A stretch of 64,000 nucleotides of DNA, taken from JACVRW01 sp963826165. Its GTDB lineage: Bacteria > Actinomycetota > Thermoleophilia > Solirubrobacterales > Thermoleophilaceae. The notes under the pieces are model-generated. The model made no database searches. It worked only from the letters and a program-made list of their open reading frames with translations, and was not told the origin of the DNA. Position 1 is the stretch's first letter, and each line of letters begins with the position of its first letter. Positions 26,435 through 36,087 of this stretch are shown piece after piece. Position numbers and translations under genes: made by a program. The stretch covers positions 62,001 to 126,000 of the forward strand of contig CAWGWC010000002.1 in the NCBI GenBank assembly GCA_963826165.1. Direction: 5' to 3'.

Positions 26435-27810
26435 GTGCGGTCAGTGGCCGGGCGAACGAGCGAGTGGACCGCGAGCGGCTCGCCTCGCTGATCGGGCGTG
26501 AGCGCGACCGCTTCGCGAGCGATCACCCTCGCTCTCGCGAGCTGCACGAGCGCGCCGCGCGCAGCCTGCTCGGCGGCGTGCCGATGCCGTGGATGGCCAT
26601 GTGGCGCGGCGGCTATCCCGTCTACCTGGCCGAGGCCCATGGGGCCCGCGTGGTCGACGTGGACGGCCACGAGTACGCCGACCTCTGCCTGGGCGACACC
26701 GGCGCGATGGCCGGGCACTCGCCCGAGCCGACGATGAGAGTCCTGCGCGAGCAGGCCGGCATCACGGTGATGCTGCCCACCGAGGACGGCCCCTGGGTGG
26801 GCGAGGAGCTGGCGCGGCGCTTCGGGCTCCCCCTCTGGCAGTTCACGCTCACCGCCACCGACGCCAACCGCTGGATGCTCCGGATGATGCGCCAGGTCAC
26901 CGGACGGCCTCGGGTGCTCGTGTTCAACTGGTGCTATCACGGCTCGGTCGACGAGAGCTTCGTCACGCTCGACGAGGGCGGAAGCGAGCGCTCGCGGGTG
27001 GGCAACGTGGGACCGATGGTGGACCCCGCGCAGACCACCCGGGTGGCCGAGTTCAACGAGCTCGGCTCGCTGGAGCGCGCGCTCGCCCACGGCGATGTGG
27101 CCTGCGTGCTGATGGAGCCGGCGCTCACCAACATCGGCATCGTCCTGCCGGAGCCCGGCTTTCTCGAGAGCGTGCGCGCCGCCTGCACGGCGGCCGGCAC
27201 GCTTCTAATCATCGACGAGACCCACACGCTGAGCGCCGGGCCCGGTGGCTGCACGCAGGCCTGGGGCCTCGAGCCCGACGCCGTGACGCTCGGCAAGTCG
27301 ATCGGCGGCGGCGTGCCGATCGGCGCCTACGGAGTCAGCGCCGAGCTGGCCGAGCGGATCGCTGCCGAGGAGGACGCCGACTACGAGGACACGGGCGGCG
27401 TGGGGGGCACGCTGGCCGGCAACGCCCTGTCGCTGGCGGCGACCCGCGCGACGCTCGGCGAGGTGCTCACCGATGACGCCTTCACCGGGATGGTCGCGCT
27501 CCGCGAGCGCTTCGTACGAGGCGTCGAAGAGGTGCTGTCCGAGCAGGGCGCGCCCTGGTCGGTGGTGAGCCTGGGCGCGCGGGCCGAGTACCGCTTCGCT
27601 CCCGAGCCGCCACGCACGGGGGCAGCGTCGGCAGCGGCGGGCGACGAGCAGCTCGAGGAGTACCTGCACCTCTACCTGCTCAACCGCGGCGTGATGATCA
27701 CGCCCTTCCACAACATGGCCCTGATGTGCCCGGCCACCACGGAAACCGACGTGGACCGGCACACCGAGGCATTCGGGTCGGCCGTGGCGGAGCTGTTCGG
27801 GAGTACCTGA
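26431..27810 (+). CDS. class III PLP aminotransferase, glutamate-1-semialdehyde-aminomutase-like
   Basis: 459 residues from GTG 26431, which overlaps the usp stop by 4 bases. Fold-type I PLP enzyme with HGARVVDVDGHEYADLCLGD, AMAGHSPEP, LLIIDETHTLSAGPGG (Asp to pyridine N) and the Schiff-base Lys in VTLGKSIGGGVPIGAYG. It resembles glutamate-1-semialdehyde aminomutase relatives that use small substrates. True hemL function is unlikely: context is polyamine transport and the early part differs (WMAMWRGGYPVYLAEA). The reaction is unassigned. Confidence 0.88.
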   Translation: MSAVSGRANERVDRERLASLIGRERDRFASDHPRSRELHERAARSLLGGVPMPWMAMWRGGYPVYLAEAHGARVVDVDGHEYADLCLGDTGAMAGHSPEPTMRVLREQAGITVMLPTEDGPWVGEELARRFGLPLWQFTLTATDANRWMLRMMRQVTGRPRVLVFNWCYHGSVDESFVTLDEGGSERSRVGNVGPMVDPAQTTRVAEFNELGSLERALAHGDVACVLMEPALTNIGIVLPEPGFLESVRAACTAAGTLLIIDETHTLSAGPGGCTQAWGLEPDAVTLGKSIGGGVPIGAYGVSAELAERIAAEEDADYEDTGGVGGTLAGNALSLAATRATLGEVLTDDAFTGMVALRERFVRGVEEVLSEQGAPWSVVSLGARAEYRFAPEPPRTGAASAAAGDEQLEEYLHLYLLNRGVMITPFHNMALMCPATTETDVDRHTEAFGSAVAELFGST

Positions 27811-27883
27811 TGCTGAAGGAGTTCCGCAACTTCATCCTGCGTGGCAACCTGGTGCTGTGTCCAGCCTCATCACGCCGCTGATC
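27810..27883 (+). pseudogene. mscL: remnant of a large-conductance mechanosensitive channel gene
   Basis: An ATG overlapping the aminotransferase stop begins MLKEFRNFILRGNLV, the conserved N-terminus of MscL. It then jumps, in another frame, to VSSLITPLI (27857-27883), which matches the region that follows transmembrane segment 1 in MscL. The intervening stretch of roughly 14-16 residues (normally DLAVGVVIGAAFG-like) is missing, and no MscL sequence follows. The fragment is an internal-deletion relic and cannot encode a channel. The remaining bases to 27933 hold nothing recognisable. Confidence 0.7.
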
Positions 27884-27933
27884 CGAGGTCGGGCCCGAGC
27901 CCGCGTCTGCGTCCGGGTAGGCTGCCCCTCCTC

Positions 27934-28998
27934 GTGGACAGCTACGACAGGATCGCCGACCTTCCGCTGGAGATCGACACACTCGGACTCGAGAGCCGCC
28001 AACTCGATCTCGGTGGGTTCATCCGCAAGACGACGCTGATCCACCTCAGCGGCGCCGGCAAGGTCGGGGTGGGCGAGGACGTGGTCTACGACGCCCGCGA
28101 CCACGAGGTGCTGGAGGCCAACGGCGGGAAGATCGAGGTCACCGGCCGCTTCACGCTCGACTCCTTCTCGCGACACCTCGAGGACATCTCGCTGTGGCCC
28201 GAGGAGCCCGAGCGCCCCGACAGCTCGCCCGACTACCGCCGCTGGGCCTTCGAGTCGGCGGCCCTCGACCTGGCGCTGCGCCAGGCCGGCCGCTCACTGG
28301 CCGAGGTGCTCGAGCGCGAGCCCAGGCCGCTCAACTACGTCGTCTCGATGCGGCTGACGGCGCCCGCCGAGGGGCAGCCCGAGACCGCCGAGCGCCTCCA
28401 GGTGGTGCTCGAGCACTACCCGGGCACGCGCTTCAAGCTCGACCCGACCAACACCTGGACACCCGAGCTGGTCCAGGAGCTGGTGGACACGGGCGCGGTG
28501 GACTCGCTCGACCTCAAGGGCTGTTACAAGGGCACGCCGGTGGACGTGGAGACCGACCCCGAGCTCTACCGCATGGTCATCGAAGCCTTCCCCGACGCGT
28601 GGATCGAGGATCCCGACGTGACCGAGGAGACCCGGCCGGTGCTCGACCCGGTGAGCAACCGCATCACCTGGGACGCCCCGATCCACTCCGTGGCCGACGT
28701 CCTCTCCCGCCCCTGGCCGCCGAAGATGGTCAACATCAAGCCGTCGCGCTTCGGACCGCTGAAGAACCTCTTCGCGATGTACGACTGGTGCGAGCGCGAG
28801 GGCGTGCGCGCCTACGGCGGCGGACAGACCGAGCTGGGGGTGGGCCGCGACCAGATCCAGTACCTCGCCTCGCTCTTTCACCCCGACACCCCCAACGACA
28901 CCGCTCCGGGCGGCTTCAACCAGCCCGAGCTGCCCACCGACCTGCCCGCCAGCCCGATCGAGCCGCGGGTGGCGCCGTCGGGCTTCCGCTTTCTCTAG
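27934..28998 (+). CDS. enolase-superfamily enzyme (mandelate racemase/muconate lactonizing-like)
   Basis: 354 residues from GTG 27934. The barrel shows the metal ligands in the usual order: Asp170 in KLDPTNTW, Glu225 in AWIEDPDV, Asp247 in ITWDAPIHS, and the catalytic base Lys269 in MVNIKPSRFG. A capping domain of about 100 residues precedes it. The KxK acid-base pair of the muconate-lactonizing subgroup is not clear (only FKLD). Substrate unknown; such enzymes abstract a proton alpha to a carboxylate. It ends one base before the PLD-like gene's GTG. Confidence 0.82.
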   Translation: MDSYDRIADLPLEIDTLGLESRQLDLGGFIRKTTLIHLSGAGKVGVGEDVVYDARDHEVLEANGGKIEVTGRFTLDSFSRHLEDISLWPEEPERPDSSPDYRRWAFESAALDLALRQAGRSLAEVLEREPRPLNYVVSMRLTAPAEGQPETAERLQVVLEHYPGTRFKLDPTNTWTPELVQELVDTGAVDSLDLKGCYKGTPVDVETDPELYRMVIEAFPDAWIEDPDVTEETRPVLDPVSNRITWDAPIHSVADVLSRPWPPKMVNIKPSRFGPLKNLFAMYDWCEREGVRAYGGGQTELGVGRDQIQYLASLFHPDTPNDTAPGGFNQPELPTDLPASPIEPRVAPSGFRFL

Positions 28999-30065
28999 TG
29001 GCGAGCGCAGCGATGGACGTCCACACCCTCCACCCCGGGCGCCAGACGGTGCTGGAGATGGCCCAGCGCGTGGCGGCTTTTCTCGGCGAGGCCCGCGAGT
29101 CACTCGATCTCGCCCTCTACGACGTGCGGCTGCCCGGCGAGCCCGGCGACGTGGTCGCCGGTGCATTGCGCGACGCCATGGGACGTGGGGTGCGGGTGCG
29201 AATCGCCTACAACGCCGACCACGACGAGCGCCAGTTCCCTCCCCCGCCGCGGACAGCGCCTGAGCTGCTCGAGGCGCAGTCGTTCGACACCAAGGGCGTC
29301 CCCGGCATTCCCGACCTGATGCACCACAAGTACGTGGTGCGCGACGGCGACTCGGTGTGGACCGGCTCCACCAATTGGACCACCGACTCGTGGACGATCC
29401 AGGAGAACCTGGTCATGACCGCCCGGTCAGCGGAGCTGGCCGCCGAGTTCACTCAGAACTTCGACGAGCTGTGGCGCAGCGGAGACGTTTCGGACTCGGG
29501 CCATAGGGATCCGCGCCGAGTCGACCTCGGCGGGCACGAGGCTCGCGCCTGGTTCACCCCCGGGCACGGCGAAGAGCTGTCCCAGCGCATCGCGCGGGCC
29601 ATCGGCACCGCCCGCCGGCGCGTGCGCATCGCCTCGCCGGTGATCACCGCGGGCCCTGTGCTGGGCACGCTGGCCGAGGTGGCGGCGGAGGCGCGGGTCG
29701 ACCTGCGGGGCGTGGTGGACCGAACGCAGATGGACGGCGTGGTCTACCAGTGGCGCACCAACGGCCGCTCCGCTTGGAAGATCCCGATCCTGGGCTCGGT
29801 GTTCGAGCACGCGGACTTCACGGGCAAGCAGTCGGTGCCGTGGACCCCCGAGTCGGTCCACGACTTCATGCACGCCAAGGTCACGGTCTGCGACGACGTC
29901 GTCTTCGCCGGATCGTTCAACCTGTCGCGCTCCGGCGAGATGAACGCGGAGAACGTGCTCGAGGTGCACGACGCTGAGCTGGCCGAGCTGTTTGCCGGCT
30001 TCATCGACGAGGTGCGAGGGCGCTACGAGACTATGCCCGTGCCCGACGGTGGACGGCGGAGATGA
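28998..30065 (+). CDS. phospholipase D-like protein with two HKD motifs
   Basis: 355 residues from GTG 28998 (ATG 29013 is an alternative). Two catalytic motifs are complete: MHHKYVVRDGDSVWTGSTNW and MHAKVTVCDDVVFAGSFN, each with His-x-Lys-x4-Asp and the following Gly-Ser-x-Asn. There is no signal peptide, so it is probably cytoplasmic. The superfamily includes phospholipases, phosphatidyltransferases and nucleases; substrate cannot be fixed. It overlaps the enolase-like gene stop by one base and runs 35 bases into the convergent LOG gene. Confidence 0.9.
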   Translation: MASAAMDVHTLHPGRQTVLEMAQRVAAFLGEARESLDLALYDVRLPGEPGDVVAGALRDAMGRGVRVRIAYNADHDERQFPPPPRTAPELLEAQSFDTKGVPGIPDLMHHKYVVRDGDSVWTGSTNWTTDSWTIQENLVMTARSAELAAEFTQNFDELWRSGDVSDSGHRDPRRVDLGGHEARAWFTPGHGEELSQRIARAIGTARRRVRIASPVITAGPVLGTLAEVAAEARVDLRGVVDRTQMDGVVYQWRTNGRSAWKIPILGSVFEHADFTGKQSVPWTPESVHDFMHAKVTVCDDVVFAGSFNLSRSGEMNAENVLEVHDAELAELFAGFIDEVRGRYETMPVPDGGRRR

Positions 30066-30750
30066 GCGTGTCGCGCACCTCGATCGGATCATCGGTCAGG
30101 CGAAACAGGTCGAGATCTCCGGAGGAGATCTTCCCGTCGGCCAGCAGGCGTTCGCGCAGCCAGTCCACCAGTCCCTGCCAGTAGTCCGTTCCCACGAGCA
30201 CGATCGGGAAGGCCGAGATCTTGTCGGTCTGCACGAGCGTGAGCGCCTCGAACAGTTCGTCCATCGTGCCGAAGCCACCCGGGAAGACGACGAAGGCGCT
30301 GGCGTAGCGCACGAACATGATCTTGCGCGCGAAGAAGTAGTGGAATTCGAGCTCGATGTCGCAGTAGGGATTGGCCCCCTGCTCGAAGGGCAGCTCGATG
30401 TTGAGGCCGATGGAGAGGGCGCCCGCGTCACGCGCGCCGCGGTTGGCCGCCTCCATCGCGCCAGGTCCTCCGCCGGTGATCACGGCCATGCCGCTCTCGC
30501 CGACGAGCTTGGCGGTGCGGCGAGCCAGCGCGTATTCGGGATGGTCCTCGGGCGTGCGCGCGGAGCCGAAGAAGGATGCCGCGGCGCCCACCGGAGCCAT
30601 GGCCTCAAAGCCGGCGCGCAGCTCGCCGGCGATGCGCTCGAGCCGGTCGCCGTCCGTGAGCGTGGAGACGACCGCGTCCTCTTGGGCCTCGATCAGCTCC
30701 TCGTCGAGGGTCTGCGGCATGCGTGGCTCGGAGCCACGGACTTCGTCCAT
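30031..30750 (-). CDS. LOG-family Rossmann-fold protein
   Basis: 239 residues. The family signature is complete: FFGSARTPEDHP, VITGGGPGAMEAANRGA, and PGGFGTMDELFEALT (the PGGxGTxxE motif). Members include cytokinin riboside 5'-monophosphate phosphoribohydrolases and nucleotide 5'-monophosphate nucleosidases. The N-terminal extension of about 50 residues with AQEDAVVSTLTDGDRLERIA resembles the longer bacterial class. The tail overlaps the PLD-like gene on the other strand by 35 bases. Confidence 0.92.
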   Translation of the reverse strand: MDEVRGSEPRMPQTLDEELIEAQEDAVVSTLTDGDRLERIAGELRAGFEAMAPVGAAASFFGSARTPEDHPEYALARRTAKLVGESGMAVITGGGPGAMEAANRGARDAGALSIGLNIELPFEQGANPYCDIELEFHYFFARKIMFVRYASAFVVFPGGFGTMDELFEALTLVQTDKISAFPIVLVGTDYWQGLVDWLRERLLADGKISSGDLDLFRLTDDPIEVRDTLISAVHRRARA

Positions 30751-30785
30751 GACCGCGAGCCTAGTCTCCTCCCCCAGGAGAACCT

Positions 30786-33374
30786 CTAGGGAGCCCGGAA
30801 GGCGATCGTCTGCACGCCGGCCTTCTCGAGCGCCTGCGGCAGACGGCCCGCGAAGGGGTGCTCGTCGACCGTGAGACCGCGCGGGTTGGCGATCAGGAAC
30901 GCCACCTTGCTCCGGCTGCGGGTTGCGTCATAGGAGGCGCCCACGCGCTTCAGCACGGCGGCCGCTCGCTTGGCGCTGGCCCTGGTCACCGAGAGCCTGA
31001 TGCTCGTGCTGCCACCGCTCAGCTTGCGCGCCGCGCGCCGGGCACGAACCTCGAGTGCCTTCCTGCCTCGGGTCCCTGCCGCCGCTGCTTGTGCCGCGGA
31101 GAGATCCGCGCCGAGGATGGCGTTGCGCAGGATCTTCTGGAACCCGGTGGTGAAGCCGCGGAAATTCGGCTCGACCGAGAACACGGTGGCCCGGCCCGAG
31201 CCCACGGGCTCGTCGACCACCGCGGCCGTCTCGCCCAGTTCCTCGGCGTCAAGGGCAAAGCCCGAGATGAACCAGTCGCCGCTGTCCACGGGCGGGAACT
31301 CCACGGCCACCTGGTCAGGCGACGAGGCCCGCATCACCGAGTCGTACTCGTAGAACGCGTAGGCGTGCCGGCCGACGCCTCGGCGCAGCGGGCTGTCCTC
31401 GTTCACGCGGACGCGGAACAGGGTGCCCGGGACCTCGGAGGTCGGATCGGCCAGGGTCACGGTGCTCAGCCCGAGCAGCGTGGCCAGCCGCGTGCCCTCG
31501 GCCCAGCTGATCCAGTGGCCCCCGCCGTTGGCCCAGTCGCGCACGGCCTGAACGCCGGCCGGCCCGAGCTCGGTCACGGCTGCGCCGCCGTCACCCGCGG
31601 GATCGTCCTCGTCGGGCGCGGTGGCGTCCGGCACGACCACCACGTCGTAGTCGGCCAGCGCGCCCGCCGCCACCTCGGCGGTGGTGACCGCGGTGTAGGA
31701 CGCGCCCCAGCGCTTCTCGAACAGCCAGCGCAGCCAGCCGCCCGATTCGATCGCCGCGGTGGAGTCGCTCAGTTGCCACAGGGCGATACGCGGGGCGTCA
31801 CCGGGCCACGGATCCACGCCCGGATCGTCCAGCTCGCCCACGCCACGCGCGTCCACGCGCAGCCGCTCGCCCGAGTAGCCGCCGCGCACGTTGAACAGCA
31901 GAGGCTGGCTCCAGGCGGTCACGTCGTAGAAGTACGGGAACGGCGTGTAGGTGTCCTCGTGCAGCATCGCCTGAACCCAGTGCTTCTGCTGCTGGGCCAT
32001 GGGCACGTACCACGTGCCGGCCGGCATGTACTGCCTGCGCGTCTCGCGCCCGTAGGGCGTGAAGTCATTGACCCAGCGGCCACGTCGCAGCCTGTACACC
32101 TCCACGTCCATCCGCTGGAGGCGCCTGACCATCTCATCGACCTCGTCCTGCTTGGCGGCCCGGCGGTCGGTGATCCAGTAGTGGCGCAGCTCGATGTCGG
32201 GAACCTGGGTGGCGATCTCCTGAGGATTGCCGTCGATGTCCACCTCGTTGATCAGCTCGTTGGGCTCGAGGAAGCCGTCGCGGCCCTGGAGGTAGGCCTC
32301 GCGCCAGGCGCCCGCCCACTCCTCGAGCAGCGACTGCTTGCGCACAGCCGCTGCCGAGAGGGAGACCCACTGGGTGAGGTACTGCTCGTAGGCTCGCCGC
32401 GCGATCGGGTCGCCGCTGGCCTTCTCGTACGTCATGCCGGCCGAGATGAAGCCGGTGGCGGGCACGGTGTCGCCGTAGCCCATGTAGAACAGGTCGTAGA
32501 CGTCGCGGTTGAAGTACGGGATGCCCTGACGGTCGAATTCGTTCTGCATCGCCGCGCCGTAGACGTTGTTGATCCAGTTCACCGACTCGTCGGTGATCTC
32601 GTGGTAGACCGGATCGGCGTTCGGCGGGAAGAAGTAGGTCGCCCGGCCCATCTCGTGGGCGTCGATGAACAGCGGGCTCGGGTACTCGCGCAGGAACTCG
32701 ACCTTGCCGTCGGTCTCGGGCTGGGTGCGCGCGAACCAGTCGCGGTTCATGTCGAACCCGTAGAAGTTGCGGCGGGTATCCGCCTCGCGGCCGTCCGGGT
32801 TCTGAATCGGCAGGAGCACGACGATCGAGTTGTCGAGGATCTGCCGGGCCGCGCAGTCGTCGCGGTCGGCGAGCTCGTAGAGCACGCGCATGGACGCGTC
32901 GGTGCCCGACTCCTCACCGCCGTGGACGTTGGAGGCGATCCAGAGGATGGCGGGATAGCGACGGGCTATCTGCCGCGCCTGAGCTGCCGTGGTGCTCGGG
33001 TCACGCAGCTTCTGGGCAGCGCGCTTGATGTCGCGCAACGCCCGGCGGCCGAGCTGATCCGGCTGACCCACGATGGCCCAGCGCAGCTCGCGTCCCTCCT
33101 GCGAGGTCTGATCGAGCGCGCCGGTGATGACACGCTCGCTCGCCGCGTCCACGGCGTCCATGTAGGCGTACGCCTGATCGGTGGTCACCTCGCCGGTGGG
33201 CACCCCGCCGCTCTCGCCTCCGGGCGTGGGCACCACCTCGGCGAGCGTCGGCACCTGGCCGCGGAACTCGGGCGGCGTCTGCGTCGGGTCGCAGGCGGTC
33301 TGGGCCGCGGCGGGAGCGGCGGTGAACGCCGTGACGGCCAGTGCGGCCAGGACAGCGAAGCGCAAACGGGTCAA
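30786..33374 (-). CDS. secreted M14-family zinc carboxypeptidase, large
   Basis: 862 residues from TTG, preceded by a good ribosome site (GAGGAGAG, 7 bases upstream). Signal peptide MTRLRFAVLAALAVTAFTAA, cleaved near APAAA. The peptidase domain (about 60-400) has zinc ligands His and Glu in SNVHGGEESG and the third His in FIDAHEMG, with substrate-binding FDMNRDWFARTQPE. About 400 further residues follow, including a domain like those that precede a class-I-glutamine-amidotransferase-like fold (YDVVVVPDATAP, GGGHWISWAEG) and a C-terminal Ala/Arg-rich tail. It probably degrades peptides outside the cell. Confidence 0.9.
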   Translation of the reverse strand: MTRLRFAVLAALAVTAFTAAPAAAQTACDPTQTPPEFRGQVPTLAEVVPTPGGESGGVPTGEVTTDQAYAYMDAVDAASERVITGALDQTSQEGRELRWAIVGQPDQLGRRALRDIKRAAQKLRDPSTTAAQARQIARRYPAILWIASNVHGGEESGTDASMRVLYELADRDDCAARQILDNSIVVLLPIQNPDGREADTRRNFYGFDMNRDWFARTQPETDGKVEFLREYPSPLFIDAHEMGRATYFFPPNADPVYHEITDESVNWINNVYGAAMQNEFDRQGIPYFNRDVYDLFYMGYGDTVPATGFISAGMTYEKASGDPIARRAYEQYLTQWVSLSAAAVRKQSLLEEWAGAWREAYLQGRDGFLEPNELINEVDIDGNPQEIATQVPDIELRHYWITDRRAAKQDEVDEMVRRLQRMDVEVYRLRRGRWVNDFTPYGRETRRQYMPAGTWYVPMAQQQKHWVQAMLHEDTYTPFPYFYDVTAWSQPLLFNVRGGYSGERLRVDARGVGELDDPGVDPWPGDAPRIALWQLSDSTAAIESGGWLRWLFEKRWGASYTAVTTAEVAAGALADYDVVVVPDATAPDEDDPAGDGGAAVTELGPAGVQAVRDWANGGGHWISWAEGTRLATLLGLSTVTLADPTSEVPGTLFRVRVNEDSPLRRGVGRHAYAFYEYDSVMRASSPDQVAVEFPPVDSGDWFISGFALDAEELGETAAVVDEPVGSGRATVFSVEPNFRGFTTGFQKILRNAILGADLSAAQAAAAGTRGRKALEVRARRAARKLSGGSTSIRLSVTRASAKRAAAVLKRVGASYDATRSRSKVAFLIANPRGLTVDEHPFAGRLPQALEKAGVQTIAFRAP

Positions 33375-33439
33375 GATTTCTCTCCTCGGCGAGACGGAAG
33401 GATCCGTTCCGCTGTACCCGGTATGGGTCGATTCGATGT

Positions 33440-34161
<722 letters not shown>

Positions 34162-34221
34162 CGAAGCTGTCGGCCGCTCACCGGGCGGGCGCCGCGCGCA
34201 CGCCTACCCGGGAGCGGTCGG

Positions 34222-34518
34222 CTAGAGCTGGGTGGACTCCTCCTGTCCGCCCTGGCCGTTCTTCTCGGGGCAGTCCCCGCGGTCACCTTCACCGCGGTTC
34301 TGCTGCCCGTCCTCGGGCGTGGTCGACTGGACCGGAATCGAGCTCGGCGAGTTGCCGTCGCCGGCCGCCGAGCCGTCCGACCCCGACCCCGCCAGCGCGG
34401 CGCCCGCGGGCACCGCTGCCAGCACTCCGGCCGCCAGCAGCGCGACCGCTACGCGGCGTCCGCGCCGCGGGCGTTCGCCCGACTCGTGGTCTGCGTTGTA
34501 TGTGGGTCGTTCATCCAT
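34222..34518 (-). CDS. small secreted or anchored polar protein, unknown function
   Basis: 98 residues from ATG 34518 (MDERPTYNADHESGER). A positively charged stretch (RPRRGRR) leads into a hydrophobic segment (VAVALLAAGVLAAVPAGAAL). The exported part is Ser/Gly/Asp/Gln-rich, with one Cys (RGDCPEKNGQ), and looks disordered. Two residues of the upstream frame are left out because the ATG at 34518 fits the charge pattern. I have no function to offer. Confidence 0.65.
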   Translation of the reverse strand: MDERPTYNADHESGERPRRGRRVAVALLAAGVLAAVPAGAALAGSGSDGSAAGDGNSPSSIPVQSTTPEDGQQNRGEGDRGDCPEKNGQGGQEESTQL

Positions 34519-34574
34519 GCGCAGCACCCTAAGAAGGGCGATGTCAACGCCGGATAACGGCCCTTAGGGTCGTC

Positions 34575-36074
34575 TTAGAGAGCGAGCGAGAGCGGCTTTT
34601 CGAGCAGTTCCTTGACGCGCGCGAGGAACTGGGCGCCGTCGGCGCCGTAGAGGATGCGGTGGTCGCACACCAGGCTGAGCGTCATCTGGTCGCGGGCCAC
34701 GATGCGACCGCTCTCGTCCACCGCCGGCTTCTTGGCCAGCGCTCCCACCGTCAGGATCGACGCCTGGGGCGGGTTGATGATCGCGGTGAAGTGCTCGATG
34801 CCGAACATACCCAGGTTGGACACGGTGAACGTGCCGCCCGAGAGCTCGGGCGGGGTGACCTTCTTGTCGCGCACGCGCTCGATCACCGCACGCGCGTCCT
34901 TGGAGATCTGGCCCAGTGACTTCTGGTCGGCGTTGAACACCGTGGGCACCACCAGCGCATCCTGCGCAGCCACCGCCACGCCGATGTTGACGTTCTCGTA
35001 TAGCTCGAACTTGCCGTCGCGGTACGCGCCGTTCACGCGCGGGAACTCCTTCAGCGCGGTGGCGGCCGCCTTGACGACCATGTCGTTGAACGACGGCGCC
35101 GGATCGGCCACCTCCTTGAGGCGGGCCCGAAGCGCAACCGCGTCGGTCATGTCGACGGTCAGCGAGATCGAGAAGTCCGGCGCGGTGGCCTTCGACTCGG
35201 CCATGCGCCGGCTCACCGTCTGCTGCAGCCGGCTCAGCTCGTGGATCTCGGCCTCACCCTTCGGACCGGCCTCGCCGCGCTGGGGCTCCGGCGCCGCGGC
35301 GGCCTTGTCGCCGTCGTCCTTGCCGTCTTCGCCCTCGGCCGTTGCCTCGGTCTCGGCTTCCTCGGCCGTGCCTGTCTCGGCCTTGGACTCGGCGTCGCCG
35401 TTCTCCGCAGCGGCCGTCACGTCGGCCTTGACGATTCGCCCGCCTGGGCCGCTGCCCTCCAAACGGGCGAGCTCGACGCCGAGCTCGCGGGCCATGCGCC
35501 GGGCGACCGGTGAGGCCTTGACGCGCCCGTCACCGTTACCCCCGGCGCCATCTGCGGCGCCGGCGTCCTCGCGCTCGCGCGTCGCGGTGCCGCCGCCGTT
35601 CTCTTCGCTCTCGGCTTCGGCCCCTGCCGCGGTCTCGCCACCGCCGCCGTCACCGCCGGCTGCGCCGCGTGTCTCGCCTGCGTCGGCGGCCTCCGCGTCA
35701 TCGCCGGCCGCGTCGCCGTCGCCTTCGGCCTCGGCGGACGCCTCTTCGTCCTCGGGCTCGGAGTCATCCTCGGCCTCCGCGCCACCTTCTTCAGCCGCAT
35801 CACCCGACGGCTCGTCGCCGTTCTCCTTGACCTCTCCGGCATCGCCGATGCGCGCGATCACCTCGCCGATGGCCAAGGTGTCGCCCTCCTGTGCCAGAAC
35901 CTCGGTCAGGACGCCGTCGGCATCAGCGTCGTAGGTCATGTTGGCCTTGTCGGTCTCGATCTCGACGAGGGGCTCGCCGCGCTTGACCTCGTCGCCCACG
36001 TCCACCAGCCACTTCAGGACGGTGCCCTCCTCCATCGAGTCGGAGAGCCGGGGCATCGTGACGTCGTTGGCCAT
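34575..36074 (-). CDS. pdhC: pyruvate (2-oxoacid) dehydrogenase E2, dihydrolipoamide acetyltransferase
   Basis: 499 residues from ATG 36074. Lipoyl domain 1-78 with the lipoylated Lys43 in ETDKANM; a very acidic Ala/Glu/Asp/Gly linker of about 105 residues; E3-binding domain about 184-221 (VKASPVARRMARELGVELAR); a second acidic linker; catalytic domain about 275-499. The active-site motif is DHRILYGADGAQF, with Tyr where the classical DHRxxDG has Asp; plastid-type E2 proteins have the same form. It forms the core that carries acetyl groups to CoA. It is last in pdhA-pdhB-pdhC and depends on LipA/LipB encoded at 6.5-8.1 kb. Confidence 0.94.
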   Translation of the reverse strand: MANDVTMPRLSDSMEEGTVLKWLVDVGDEVKRGEPLVEIETDKANMTYDADADGVLTEVLAQEGDTLAIGEVIARIGDAGEVKENGDEPSGDAAEEGGAEAEDDSEPEDEEASAEAEGDGDAAGDDAEAADAGETRGAAGGDGGGGETAAGAEAESEENGGGTATREREDAGAADGAGGNGDGRVKASPVARRMARELGVELARLEGSGPGGRIVKADVTAAAENGDAESKAETGTAEEAETEATAEGEDGKDDGDKAAAAPEPQRGEAGPKGEAEIHELSRLQQTVSRRMAESKATAPDFSISLTVDMTDAVALRARLKEVADPAPSFNDMVVKAAATALKEFPRVNGAYRDGKFELYENVNIGVAVAAQDALVVPTVFNADQKSLGQISKDARAVIERVRDKKVTPPELSGGTFTVSNLGMFGIEHFTAIINPPQASILTVGALAKKPAVDESGRIVARDQMTLSLVCDHRILYGADGAQFLARVKELLEKPLSLAL

Positions 36075-36087
36075 GAGCTGGGTTCTC

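Noticed and set aside
26431..27810. hemL (glutamate-1-semialdehyde aminomutase) assignment
   Set aside because: Fold and Lys site match the wider family, but the N-terminal substrate region differs and context is polyamine transport; left without symbol.
28194..28995. Long frame running from the enolase-like gene into the PLD-like gene
   Set aside because: The first part is an alternate frame of the enolase-superfamily gene, which has its own catalytic residues; the PLD gene begins near 28998.
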